Shown here piece after piece: positions 1-11,006 of a stretch of DNA of 64,000 nt. A program made the position numbers and the translations under genes. The notes below the pieces were generated by a model that saw only the letters and a program-made list of their open reading frames with translations, ran no database searches and was not told where the DNA came from. This DNA comes from Owenia fusiformis. Taxonomy: Eukaryota; Annelida; Polychaeta; Sabellida; Oweniidae. Numbering within the stretch: the stretch's first letter is position 1; the number at the start of each line of letters is the position of its first letter. The stretch is taken from the NCBI GenBank assembly GCA_903813345.2, contig CAIIXF020000007.1, forward strand, positions 8,993,730 to 9,057,729, read 5' to 3'.

Positions 1-49
1 AGGGAAACATGTGTTCAAAAGGTTCACCATATCGATACCCACTTTTGAT
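1..49. mobile_element. Cut end of a foldback element, in the opsin intron
   Basis: The block with CATATCGATACC matches, with a few changes, the right terminal arm of the foldback element at 21258-22005 (TTCTCCATATCGATACCACTCC). It begins about 30 nt past the exon 3 donor on the gene strand. The rest lies outside the window. Confidence 0.5.
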
Positions 50-80
50 TAGTTTATAAACTTAAACCTGCAATTCTCAC

Positions 81-188
81 CTTGAGCCCTATGTCTCATT
101 ACTATATACCGAAGTACTGCTATTAGGGTCAGTATATTAATGCTGGCATAACCAAGGAACGAACCCATCATCCCATATAGTTGGCATC
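81..188 (-). CDS. Opsin-like GPCR exon 3 (TM3, modified DRY motif)
   Basis: Acceptor TTTATTTCTCCAG|GA, donor CTCAAG|GTGAGA; 108 nt, phase 1 in and out. Encodes the TM3 cysteine, Tyr at the counterion position, and TM3 through to LRYIVMRHRAQ at the start of intracellular loop 2. The codon at the Glu/Asp134 position is CTT (Leu). Confidence 0.8.
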
Positions 189-3100
189 CTGGAGAAATAA
201 ATGTTCTGAGTATATTTACAAGTAAGTATGTAATATAACAGCAGAGAAAGCCCCCAAGATGAAAATAAAATTATCTTAAAGGTGGAATGCCGAGAATATT
301 AATACAATTGAACATGTTGAACAACTAATTTATATACTTTTTGTGACTGTTTGAATGGCTATGAATCCCAAGTTCCGATGTGTCTCATCAAGAAGACGAT
401 ATAATGACAAGGATTATATGTCAAGCGGATTTCATAATTTTTGTGCAAATTTTCTTCTTAGATCGAAAAATGTCATTTAATTCGATAAACTTACGATAGG
501 TGGTGAAGTGTCTCAAGGTAGGTCATGTGACACAAAACAATGATTCATTCACCAGATGGCGGAGTTAAAAGGAGGTCAATTTTACGACAAACGAAAACCG
601 TTTAGCTCAGCTTGAATTTTGCTCTCGCAGTCAATCAAAACTGAAACTTCTTTCGTCAATATCGAGGTGAGTGATTTTTTCAGGCTCCGGTATTTTGACA
701 AAGTAAGTTCAGGTCATAGCCATTCTTCAGGGCAGGTTTGAGGCACCAACAATTTATTTTTGGAGTTTTTCTAGCGAATTAACCCGAGTTTATGGCATTC
801 CACATTTAAAATATGGTTGTAAGTTTACATGAAGAAGTTGTGGCTTAGTTATGTACTTGAATGAAAATTACTCTGAAAAATGAAAAAACTAATATTATAA
901 TTTACATGACTTATAGCCGAGCAGCTATCATCAAAGATGGAGACTATTTTTTGACAATAAATTGCCAATTTTGCTAAAAATGTCAATTTGAATATTGAAA
1001 TGATAATTTGACCAAATTTTGTAGATCATTTTTGAATAAAAGGCCAATAGAAGGGCAATTTTAAATATTGAAATGCTAATTTGACCAATTTCTAAAGACC
1101 ATAATTGAATATAAGGGCAATCATTTTTTTTTTGATAGAGAAAAATGCTTACACTTTGAGATATTGAAAACATTTTACAGCTCACTTAATGAGTCTTAAA
1201 TGAGTTGATGTTTAGAATTCCATGAATTAAATATTATATGAGATAGTGCCTTTTGGTGTTTTTGATGTCTACTGGAATGAAACAAATCATGTATGATTAT
1301 ATAGATTATCTAGTTTTGAATATTTTTATATTAAATCTTGATCTGCAGAATTGAACAAAGATTGTCTTTTATTAGGGTTGGGGTCATTTCAAATTCTGTC
1401 ATCTCAATCACATGTTTGTTACAGATCAATATAAAAGACAATAAAAGTCAATTCAACTTAAGTCAACTCAACCTTAGGTAAACACACAACTTTGTAACCT
1501 CAACCTCTTTCTCTCTCAATCAATTCAATCTCAAGCCAGCCCACAGTGAATTTCATTTGACGAGATGATTTGGCCAAGTTAAAGGGGCAATAAGGCTTCC
1601 CAGCCTATCGTCAGGCGCAATATTGGTCAATATTTGAGGTCTACTTTTGGTCTACTCATAAGGCGTACTTCTGGTCTCCTTTTGGTTTTTCTCTGTGTTA
1701 AATCCCCATAGTCAGGCGCGTTTCAAATATTTAAATTAAGCCAAAAGTAGACCAGAAGTAGACCTCATTTGATGACCTCATCAGGTTTATCAGGTCTATA
1801 TTTGAGGTCTAGACCTCATTTAAGCCTCAACTATCTGTAAATCAGGTCTATATTTGAGGTATACTTTTGGTCTACGCCTTATTTGAGGTTCACTATTGGT
1901 TTTCAGGTCTACTTCTCTTCTGCTTTTGGTGTACACCTTACGTTAAGGCACATTTCAATTATGGAAATTAAGCCTTAAGGTCTAATTTTGGTCTAGACCT
2001 CATTTCAGGTACAAGCCTCATATACCTGTAATTAAGGTCAGGTCATGTTTTGTTGTTTCAAAGTAGAAAAGTACTTAGTACATATCAGTACCCTCCATAG
2101 TTGTTAAATAAATTGCATTTATTTTGAATTGCTGTGTTGTTTTCTAGGATAAACTTGTCTCATGGATAAGATAGAGATCTATGAACACATTAGAAAGATG
2201 AAGCAAAAATTACACAGTATTCTTATATAAATTATATGTAGCCTTATGATGTATTTTTGTTTCATCATTTAAATTTAACAATATTTCAATATTTTATTAT
2301 TTTCAGACATCCTTCTTTAGGTTTCCCAGATTTTGATTATTTTTTTAAGTTCTGATAAAAACCATTAATAGTGAGTTGAAAATACAGTTTACTGGTCTGT
2401 TAACCTAATATATTATAATCTCTATTATAGTCTCCTTCGTGATTCTGAGAAAATACTACAGTAAGTGTGGCTTTTTCAGATTTATGTTTTCTAAGTTTTA
2501 AAAAAAATTCTATGTTTATCAGGTCTAGATTTGGTCATTTTATAAATGTTTAAGTTTTTAAGGCGCAGTTTTGGTCTATACGCCTGTCAGTGAGGTCTAT
2601 TCTAAAATGTTGTTAGTTTATCAGGTCTAGATTTGGTCATTTTGAAAATTGTTTAAGTTTTTCAGGCGCACTTTTGGTCTATACGCCTTACAGTGAGGTC
2701 TATTCTAAAATCTTCTAAGTAAATGTGGTTTAGATTTGGTTTTTAAGGTGCAGTTTTGGTCTATACGCCTGAAAATAAGGTCTATACCTGGAATTAAACT
2801 GGAATTATTGTGAGTAAATGAGGTTAGGTTTTGGTCTAAGCCTTAAAAATACCTGTAAAAGAGGCATACTTTTAGTCTAGACCTGGAAGTAAGGCGCATT
2901 TGAGGTTAATTTTTGGTCTACGCCTCAAAAACCTGATGATAGGCTGGGTTGTAGAGAGAAAATAGGAAAAATTTAACTCTTTCTGAGCTATCAAGGCAAC
3001 AGTTGGCTTAACATCTTCTTCGACATACCTATTTTCTTAAAATGTATGGATAAACTATCAATTTCGGCATTAAAAAGTGTAAATTCAGTTCAAAGCTTCA

Positions 3101-6100
3101 AAAAGGGGACGTCCACTTTTATATTTTTAAGATCCACCATGTTTCAAGAGTAATATAAGCTGAAATAATGATTATCTAGGGGGTTTCTTTGGAGAAAATA
3201 AAAATAGATGTAAGTCTAGATAAAATATCCAAACTTAAATATATTTTGACACTGGTCCATGATCGTTGAATGGCCCCTCTGCACTACTTGTTGCACCTTT
3301 AAAGTAGGGTTGAATTGACAAGGAATGTATGTAACTACTAACCTATCATTCCAAATTTCCATCCATGAGTTAAGAAAGAATAAAAAACAAAGGGGCATCC
3401 AATTAAGGACATTCCAAGATCGATAACTGCCAAGTTCATAATGCATATATCTATGGGTCTCAAGACAGTGTTGGCTTTATATCCGGCAATCAGAACTATA
3501 GTATTCAGTATCGAGCCGCAGCAAGCTGCAAACATAAAATCATCGCTTGACATTATGCATTGCTATTATTTAACACAAATTCATAATAACATTTTGTACC
3601 TTTTACTTACTGCATGTATATGATGTAGGTTAAAGGCTGACATCTGTTTGACACATATAATAATTATATATGCTACAAAATATAGAAACTACTACAGCGC
3701 TTACACAAAGCAAGCAAGCAAAAAATAAAATAAATTATGAAAGAACACTTATCACAATATTAAAGACAATTGAACAAATATATAACAGGGATTGTGTAAC
3801 ACTTAACTTAATGACCTGCACCTGGAGAGTAATAATATTTCATGATTACATGAGCAGCAGCATTTTCTCAATATTTTCACCTTGATGTAGGAAGATTAAA
3901 GGATATGAAAAATTATATTTCCTTTGAGCAGTGATATGATTGTGTAGGTTCAGATTATAATTGAAAATGCTGTGATATGATAGAAAATTTAGAATTAACT
4001 TGAGTTTCCTCAGAACTTTGCAGTGAATAATCATTACTGATTACGTATATAAATTCAACATGACCATTTAAAAATGTTAGCTGGAGAATAATTTGAATAT
4101 CCTTTATGTCAAAAGCAACTCAACAAATGTTCAAGATACATTCATATATTTACTTCTGAACTTCACATGCACAACTTACAATTTACAACTCTTTTTAATG
4201 CTAAAGGAGAGAGTAATTCAAGTGACTGGATTATTGGTATGCTCAATGCACTTTATAAGCAAGGCACTCTGGTAGTCAAGAGGTTAATGTACCTGCTTGT
4301 ATAGGCAAATTAATTTGATGCAATTACCCAAAACTGTCTTGTTTTTAGCGCAGAAGAACAAAATCTGTCAGATCCACTTAAGGGTGCTCATAAGAAAAAT
4401 AGAAGTACAACTGATAGTATTTTTATTTTAGAAACATTAATCAACAAGTTTAAGCAGCATAAAAACCACTGAATATATGTATGATAGATTTTAGGACAGT
4501 GGAGACGATAACCATATTTAATGTGTAGTAAGGCAATTGCCATGTTGCACGACAATTGCCGTGAAATTATGAAGCATCAGTGTGCATGTCAATAGATAAT
4601 AACAACAATTGCCGTCATGTCCGTCAAGTGATGTGCAATATTTTGCGCGGCAATTGACGAGCAATTGTATCTTGTAAAAGTTTCACATATTATCGGCAGG
4701 GCAACAGGCAGTTATAAACTGGGGAACTAGTGGGTAAATCATGATTTGCATCGTATGCAATAGTTATAAACATTTGCTATTGTCCGGGTTGCATTTTGAA
4801 CTAACAACTATTATGATGTGCTTACGTAAAAACAAATCATGTCATGATTCGTAATTCCAATATGGCATTTTTCTAGGATTCTTGAGAGGTAACTTTGATT
4901 AGTTCTAGCGCACAATTCCCACATACAAGTGCTAGATTAGATAAAATACTTGAAGAAAATGCAATAAAATGAGTTCCATCAATCGATTTAGACTTTCCAA
5001 GAATGCAAGTTCAGTGGTGACTTCATTGGTTTGTCACATTGACAGAAAATTCAACGGCGATTGAACGGCATTTTCCCCACAATTTTGGAGTGAAATACTT
5101 CCCTGGGATTTAATATACCATTAATGTTTACCAAATGTATACATACTATAAGAGAAATATTACTTAGATTGTATATATATTAAACACTGGGTCTTCTAAC
5201 TAATATGGTGTTTCAAATTATAAATTACAATGGACATTATGCTTATTGACGTGATTCACATCAATTGACGTGCAAAAGGGCAATCTCTGTGTTATATGTC
5301 AAATGGGGTTATCGTCTCCACTGTAGGAAGACTTTTGATTACATAGATCATTCCATCTTCACCCCGGGTGATCAATATCCTGTGTTCCGAATTTCGTTCC
5401 AGCAAGTCAGTGACCCGAGGTTGAGTTTTTACTGAATCCCGATAAATATGGCGTCTTGTTCGCCACTGGACGACCCAGGTGACAAAAATGTGTCAAACAA
5501 ATCAGTTAGCATAAGGTAAGAATGAATATAGAGTAATGCATTCGGTGCTGGAATATGTTTTCAACATGTTCCTAAATGATTATCCATATGTGTAGGCTAT
5601 TAATGCAAATCGAAGCATGAAACCAACATGACCCAATTCGAAAAGCTCACAGAAAACTATATCAGCGAGTCGTTCTTTGCCTTCTGTAAGTAATGATGGA
5701 TACTCTGAGCATTGTATAACTGTAAAGTATACCTTATTAGTATGTCTCAACTTGTGCTATGTTTGAATTCAAGCTATTATCTTTCATAATCGTCATAGAA
5801 GTCATTGAAAGATATATTCCATTCTACCGAATAGGAATCGTCATTGTCCCGAAGCTACAGAATAAGATTATATATATTTTGTATACTTTTGAGAATCCAT
5901 TCATGAATACATCAAGCTAATTTGGTGCTACATTTCTTGTTATTATTTTACAAATTCAAGATCGAATTTCCCTGCCTGTATATTGATTTCCACATTGGCA
6001 TTGAACTGCAAATACAGGGTGTCCCAAAAAGTGTACCCACTTTAGAGAAGGAATATAACTATTCAAAAAAAATTGAACTTTTCACATGATTAGGATGCTC

Positions 6101-9100
6101 TCAATTAGATTTTTAAAAATAAAAAATGTGTGCAAATCAAAACATTGCATTGCTGTCTGGTACAACCACGATGACCATTTACAGGCCCGTATCCAGGATT
6201 CACCATTTGAGAGCGGTTTTACCAAGGCTAGAGTTTTTGCCAAGGGGGGGGGGGGCTTTTTGACAGTTTTGATAGCACGATCGTATGTATAGTATCAGTA
6301 TCTCAATGATAATACCTTCATTTGAGGTTTATTTGAGCCTAGCCTTCTATTATAAGTATGACCTGGCTGGCATCTGTTGTTTTGGCAAAAAATCATGTGA
6401 AAAGTGTTCAGAATGGTGAAAAACTGCAAGTTTTTGAGAGAATTTCTGACCAGGGCCCCCCCCTCCTATCTGCGGGCCTGATTTAATAAATTATGCATGG
6501 AACCTGCCATTACCTTAGCAATGCTATCGTGAAAGCCTGGTGTGACCGTCGCCTTTATGTGACATTTATGGCTTACTAAGTGAAGACTTTTTAGCCTGTT
6601 GTCAATATTATTATATTTTTATGGGTATATTGTAATGCTTACTCTAACAGTGACAACGTTGAAATATATTGCAATACCTGGCATATACCTGCTATATGAT
6701 ATGCTATATTTTTTGTCAATCCCTGGTTTTTGAGACAATGTTAAAATATATCATAAAAATGCCTGCTACAGTACGTGCAATGTGGATTGTGAAATGACTA
6801 TTCTTTGAAGGTGTTGCAACATAGTCTCATAATTTACACATGTTGTATTGTACTCTCATCCTCTAATGTGTGTGGCCTCTTGACAATTTTCACATATTTT
6901 AACATGGGAAATTCTCAATTAGTCAAATCCACTCTCATTTATTAATTACTCAGACTAGAAAAAAATCAGTCAAGTTGGCAAAGTATCAATTTCAGTATTT
7001 TTATCTTGGCAACCACAGAAGGAATGACCTTGGATGATGTGATTGATTTTACCATGCACTGGTCTGTAGTTATGTGCAATACTGTGTTCAGATTGTCTCC
7101 ATTCGGATACACCTTACTGATCCACTGAATTCTCTATCACTCATACAAATGCAAATACAGTTAATATTCCGACATTGATCTTTTGATATGCTCCCTTAGG
7201 TTCAGAACAAAACAATATTTTTGGTGGTGACAACTGACAACACTGAGACTCATACTAGTAGAATACTCATTGTTTACTGTAGTGACACCGACCTTGACAC
7301 CACATGCGTAATCTGGCAGATCTTTAGGCAGTCTAGATCTAATTTTCAATATTATCAAATGCATTCAATTCTTATTTTTGATAAATTAAGATATCACACG
7401 TGAGTATACACTGCTTCTGTTCATTATGATTCAATAGTCTATAAGCATTTATCCATGAAGTGCGTCGATACACTGGCTATTCATATTCGGTACTATGGAA
7501 TATATCTTATTATGCCTTCTAGGACGCTTATGCAAAGAAATGGTTTACATTCACTGGAAGCACGAGTTGGTACATACTTTGAACGTCTACCCAGCAATTA
7601 TACCATGATAACAAAAAACTACTCGGTGACATACTTACCAGCGAGCGTTGAGAATGAGGTCACGTTTACTTATGCTTCGATTAGCAGTAATACCCAACGC
7701 ATATGGATAAACAACTAAGAAAATGTTGCAAACATATTTAGGCACCGAATGCGCCACTCTATATTCAGTCTTACCTTATGCTGTCAGAAAGTTTTGAATA
7801 ATTGTCGACATCAACATCGTCTGTTGTCAAATTAGCCGTCAAATTATATTTGTCGGGATTCAGTAAAACACAACTCGGGTCACTGACTTGCTGGAACGAA
7901 ATTCGGAACACAGGATATTGATCACCCGGGGTGATCTTATTATATAATCTGTGTAAATCAGGAATTAAACAGAATATAATATGTACAAGACAATTTAGAG
8001 TTTGAACTCAAAATCAATGTCATGTCTTACGTTGCAAAATGGTATTAGCATAACTTTTGACACTGAATGCATGTATGATAGATTTTAGAAAGGCTTTTGA
8101 TTACATAGATCATTCCATAAGGACATCTTAATGTATAATCTATGTAAATCAAGAATTAACCAGAAAGGGATCTTTCACGGAAGCATTCTAATGTATTTTT
8201 ATTCAACCACTTTATACCTATATAACCTTTATGATGCCAGACTACCCTTTGCATTCGTTTGACTTCACTTCTTAAAAGAGAGCTTCGTCTTCACTCTTTC
8301 AAACTAAAATAAACCTGTGAACGCACCGCGCCAATCAGTGTTCGTCGGCCAAATTTGACCGACGTTCTTTATATGGTTATTCCTTCTGACGTCATCGTTG
8401 AGCCCGGAATTGACCAATGACATGCGCATATTTAATTAGAACGCATTTGGCGCATGTTTCTTCAAGCTCGCTGATTGGTGGAAGGTCGGCGCGTAGGTCA
8501 AAAGTGATTTACCCAAATTGTCACCGGTACCCGTCGTGGGGGCGGGGCTACTAAACTGTAATATGGTCTCTACTAGGCAGAGTGTAGTTTAACTAGACTC
8601 TGCATGCAGGGTAATGCCAGACTGAACACAGCCTGTATTAATGATGACTTAGTAGAACTTACATCAGTATCACATGGTTGGACTTCAATTGTTATAGAAT
8701 TACTCTTTGCTTTCTTTAAAACAAACAGATTCATCCTGAATACTTTGAAGACAAGGGCACTAATTTTTAGCTCTGAAAGCTCAGACCCTTTGATTTAATA
8801 AAGATAGTGAGCATGTAAACAAATATATTTAATATCTAGGTGTAATTTTTACTACTAATAATAATATATTTGATATAAATATTAACTATTTGAAAGAACA
8901 ATCAAGGAAACCTTTATTCAAAATCAAACAGCAATCCATGGAATTTTTATGATCTACCACCTGGTGCTGCTCCCTATCTTTTTTTAATTCTTTAGTTAAT
9001 CCAATAAAACTAATGGCAGTGAAATATGGTACAGCAAAGACAGATGATCAAAAGAAATTGCCTATGTATTGACTTTTCCTTTGATAAAACTGTCCAAAAT

Positions 9101-11006
9101 CTCATATTTTAACCCAAGCTTATTAATATGGAAAAGAGAAACATGATTTAGGGTTTAAATCTTGGCCTCAGAAAATTTATGGAGTGTGAGCTTACAAAAT
9201 ATTGGAATGGTCAGAATTAAAATATTGATAATTAGCTTTCGAGACAAGAAATTGCAAATTATTTATAGATAATTGGAAACATGATAGTTCGCAATACCCC
9301 ATATTGAGGACATAAAGTGTCTTTATTTAAGAAAGGGAATAAGGAAACATATACAAGATAATATATAGATAATAAGAAATATAGATTAGCAATAAGTAGA
9401 TCTAGGTGAACATGGTTAAGTTCACATCATCAGTAATTAAGGAAAGAAACAGGAAGACACCCAAAACCAGAGCTCAAACCTGTAAGTGAAAGGTTATGTA
9501 ATGTGTGTAAATGTGTGGAGGATGAATTCCACTTTATCATGAATTGTGCGAAGCATTCTCAACACAGGCAAATATTTTCAGTAAGGTTCCCGAATTATAA
9601 CCAACATTTGATCTTAATACTAACAATTTATTTTCAAATCAAATGATAACATAATATTCCAACTACAGCTTGGTAAAGGACTGTATTTGGCTCAGTGAAC
9701 TAAATTCAACAATGTTTTTCTCTTAACCTAATTATTGAAAAAAATCTGAAAATAAACTTCCTCAATACAATGGCCATTGATTGATGTAAAACTAGGCACA
9801 CCACCTGATAGTATTCATCATATTTCTACATTGATTACACTTCAGCTGCTTAATCAAAGACCTAATAATTCATCATGATGTATTTCTTTGATCATTTCAT
9901 TTACAGGATCAAGGTAAAGGATAATCTTAGCTCAAAACGACAAAAATGCCACTAGTTTTATATCAGATTATTTCTGGAACTAAGATTTATCATTCCACAC
10001 AATCTTACAATCATTTTTGATTTTTATCAGAATTTACACAAACATTATTTTAATATTTTCTTGTAGTTTGTTTCACAAAATAGTGATTTAAAAATAGTTT
10101 GGTGCAGTTGTTAACTGAAATCTTAATGTTTGGAAAAAATTATTTACATTATAACTGCACTATAGGCAAATTTAAGGCTGAAAGACTAGTCTTTCCCATA
10201 GACTCTCTTGAAAGCCCATGTATTTCCTTTAGACTGCTATTTGAAAGATAATATCTTGTGGCAATTTCTTGGAGCAGTTGATGAAATAGGTCACACACGT
10301 GTTAACAACAACATGTTAAAAAATACAATGTCCCCAAAAATAAAAGAATTTGTTTAAAAAAATATTTAGCAGTATTCAAAATAATGTTGGTAATGATAGC
10401 CCATTATCTTTTTATTTAAAAACACACCAATAATGTCTCTTACATCAATAGATAAGTCACAATTAAAGAGAAAACAAATTCTCGTAAAAATGCCCTAATA
10501 CAAACCTAGAGTAAAACCTGGATTGGGGGTTTTAACAGAGTTACAACTGAGCCAAACACACCCTTGCTGTCATTGATGCACACATTGGATATTATTTGAT
10601 TTAATTTTCATACCCACAATGAACTTTTCTTGCTGAACAAAGTATGTTTCTGTGTTGATGGTATTTATGTCACCACCCTGCACCAAAAGTGGTGGTTGGC
10701 ATTTGGTGTTTGGAGTTCGGTGTCTGTAACAATTTGCAATAACTTACAAGATGGTGACATTTTATGATGTTAATGCCTTGGTTGTCTAACCCTTGCTGCA
10801 AGTTTATAAACAATTGCCTTTGATTAAATGATACAAAGGATGTAATTTTCATAAATATTTTATGATATAAACTTTATAAATGAAAAAAGTTCAGTGTTAT
10901 CTTAACATGTTTACTTACCTATAAGGATTAGGTATATTCCACATATAATATCCACTGTCTTCGGACATTTTGATATGAAGTGAATTGTGTCGTTATTACT
11001 CTCCAT
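81..11006 (-). CDS. Opsin-like GPCR, N-terminal part (three exons, continues beyond window start)
   Basis: Three minus-strand exons (11006-10919, 3525-3343, 188-81) join in phase 1/1 and encode about 126 residues: a short N-terminus with an N-D-T glycosylation sequon (residue 5), TM1 (GSILNTIVL, Asn at 1.50), TM2 (LRPIDICIMNLAVIDLG, Asp at the bovine D83 position) and TM3 (IGCQLYGMMGS...). Without gaps against bovine rhodopsin the conserved disulfide Cys110 is present and position 113 is Tyr, the usual state in opsins lacking the vertebrate Glu counterion. LRP-I-D and WKFG resemble neuropsin (Opn5) and peropsin, so a group-4 opsin is the best guess. Oddity: the E/DRY acidic residue (position 134) reads Leu, giving LRY. 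The Lys296 region and the C-terminus lie outside the window, so retinal binding cannot be tested. Some other rhodopsin-class GPCR is possible. Confidence 0.82.
189..3342 (-). other. Opsin intron between exons 2 and 3
   Basis: AT-rich and noncoding. Apart from the AGGTCTA-rich element at 1599-2948, nothing recognisable: no open frame with coding character and no RNA gene in 200-1590 or 2950-3340. Confidence 0.7.
1599..2948. mobile_element. TIR element made of degenerate AGGTCTA-type repeats
   Basis: Bounded by inverted termini CCCAGCCTATCGTCAGG (1599-1615) and CCTGATGATAGGCTGGG (2932-2948), with one mismatch. The interior is almost entirely diverged copies, on both strands, of short words such as TTTTGGTCTA, AGGTCTA, GACCTCA and ACGCCT. 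Part of it (2510-2710) is a duplicated block of about 115 bp. No coding capacity. Likely a non-autonomous DNA element or foldback repeat. Confidence 0.65.
3343..3525 (-). CDS. Opsin-like GPCR exon 2 (TM1 end, TM2)
   Basis: Acceptor TTTATGTTTGCAG|CT, donor ATAG|GTTAGT; 183 nt, phase 1 in and out. Encodes the second half of TM1, intracellular loop 1 (LRPID), TM2 with NLAVxD, and the WKFG motif before the TM3 cysteine. This is the most recognisable opsin segment in the window. Confidence 0.85.
4497..5323. mobile_element. Non-autonomous DNA transposon, TIR CAGTGGAGACGATAACC
   Basis: Perfect 17-bp terminal inverted repeats (4497-4513 and 5307-5323) with a 5-bp target duplication TAGGA (4492-4496 and 5324-5328). 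The uninterrupted relative at about 8075-8110 confirms the insertion: there the flanking RT sequence is continuous. No coding capacity. Confidence 0.82.
5360..7933. mobile_element. DNA transposon with long imperfect TIRs, TIR CACCCCGGGTGATC
   Basis: Terminal inverted repeats begin CACCCCGGGTGATCAATATC and run inward for about 350 bp with divergence (5360 to about 5710, and 7933 back to about 7580). Target duplication ATCTT (5355-5359 and 7934-7938). Inserted in the same LINE fossil as the CAGTGG element. The left arm holds a short ATG frame (MASCSPLDDPGDKNVSNK...) ending in a good GTAAGA donor; the right arm holds a mutated counterpart. The centre carries another MITE (6182-6480). No transposase recognised. 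Confidence 0.78.
6182..6480. mobile_element. MITE with CAGGCCCG termini and G/C homopolymers
   Basis: Ends CAGGCCCGTATCCAGGA and TCCTATCTGCGGGCCTG are inverted repeats. A perfect 5-bp duplication ATTTA flanks it (6177-6181 and 6481-6485). A G-run near 6245 and a C-run near 6463 are inverted partners. Nested inside the CACCCCGG transposon. A short relative of its G-rich part may lie at 29620-29670. Confidence 0.75.
8310..8560. promoter_or_regulatory. GC-rich cluster of CCAAT, CRE and GC-box motifs in opsin intron 1
   Basis: In an otherwise AT-rich intron, about 250 bp contains CCAATCAG, an inverted CTGATTGG, another CCAATG, a perfect CRE (TGACGTCA near 8388) and a GC box (GGGGGCGGGG near 8539). 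No exon with a convincing start follows on either strand. It lies between two LINE fossil segments, so it may be an enhancer, a promoter remnant or part of a mobile element. Confidence 0.4.
8585..8611. repeat. Short palindrome next to the CCAAT/CRE cluster
   Basis: GCAGAGT and ACTCTGC arms about 13 nt apart form a small inverted repeat just downstream of the GC-rich cluster. It may mark the edge of a small element. Confidence 0.3.
9686..10558. mobile_element. Possible TIR element related to the 21.3-kb foldback family
   Basis: Ends TTTGGCTCAGT and ACTGAGCCAAA are inverted repeats. Inside the left end, AATTCAACAATGTTTTTCTC and CTCTTAA match the terminal arm of the foldback element at 21258-22005. 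The right arm shows less similarity, so the limits are uncertain. Confidence 0.4.
10667..10770 (+). mobile_element. Short MITE, ATGTCACCACC family, copy 1
   Basis: Begins ATGTCACCACC and ends with ATGGTGACATTTTATG. The middle has GGTGTTTGG and CGGTGTCTGTAAC words shared with the copies near 28.5, 48.5 and 59.0 kb. No coding capacity. Confidence 0.55.
10919..11006 (-). CDS. Opsin-like GPCR coding exon 1
   Basis: Starts at ATG (11006-11004), the first ATG after an in-frame TAA nine codons upstream. Encodes 29 codons plus one base (MESNNDTIHFISKCPKTVD, then the first half of TM1). The donor is a consensus TATAG|GTAAGT. Phase 1 matches the next exon exactly and completes a continuous TM1. The extracellular N-terminus is only about 19 residues, short for an opsin. 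Confidence 0.78.

Larger units (their letters stand above)
4340..9620 (+). pseudogene. LINE reverse-transcriptase fossil, interrupted by DNA transposons
   Basis: Broken plus-strand reading frames keep typical non-LTR retrotransposon RT pieces: a KNRSTTDSIFILETLINK block (about 4395-4450); CMIDF (4480-4491), followed across the first insertion by F-D-Y-I-D-H (5329 on) and, past the second, LLYNLCKSGIK (7937 on); a second CMIDFRKAFDYIDH copy (about 8070-8115); a thumb-like NTLKTRALIFS block (about 8738-8775); a YLGVIFTTN block (about 8836); and a C-terminal Cys/His cluster CNVCKCVEDEFHFIMNC (about 9500-9550). Stops and frameshifts are frequent, so it is dead. Superfamily (CR1/Jockey/RTE-like) not resolved. 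The segment 7934-8060 and 8130-8170 repeat similar sequence, so two overlapping partial copies may be present. Confidence 0.7.
3526..10918 (-). other. Opsin intron 1 (about 7.4 kb)
   Basis: Holds nested repeats (LINE fossil, three DNA elements, a GC-rich promoter-like cluster, two further short elements) described separately. The stretch 3600-4330 shows no gene, RNA or clear repeat. Confidence 0.65.

Noticed and set aside
5449-5517. MASCSPLDDPG... as the first exon of the WDR gene
   Set aside because: Its splice phase (2) would fit exon 13490, but it lies within the TIR of a transposon with clear target duplications and has an inverted counterpart, so the match in phase is probably chance.
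8310-8560. GC-rich cluster as the WDR gene promoter
   Set aside because: No exon with start codon and donor follows on the plus strand before 13490, and it lies in the opposite-strand opsin intron among LINE remnants.
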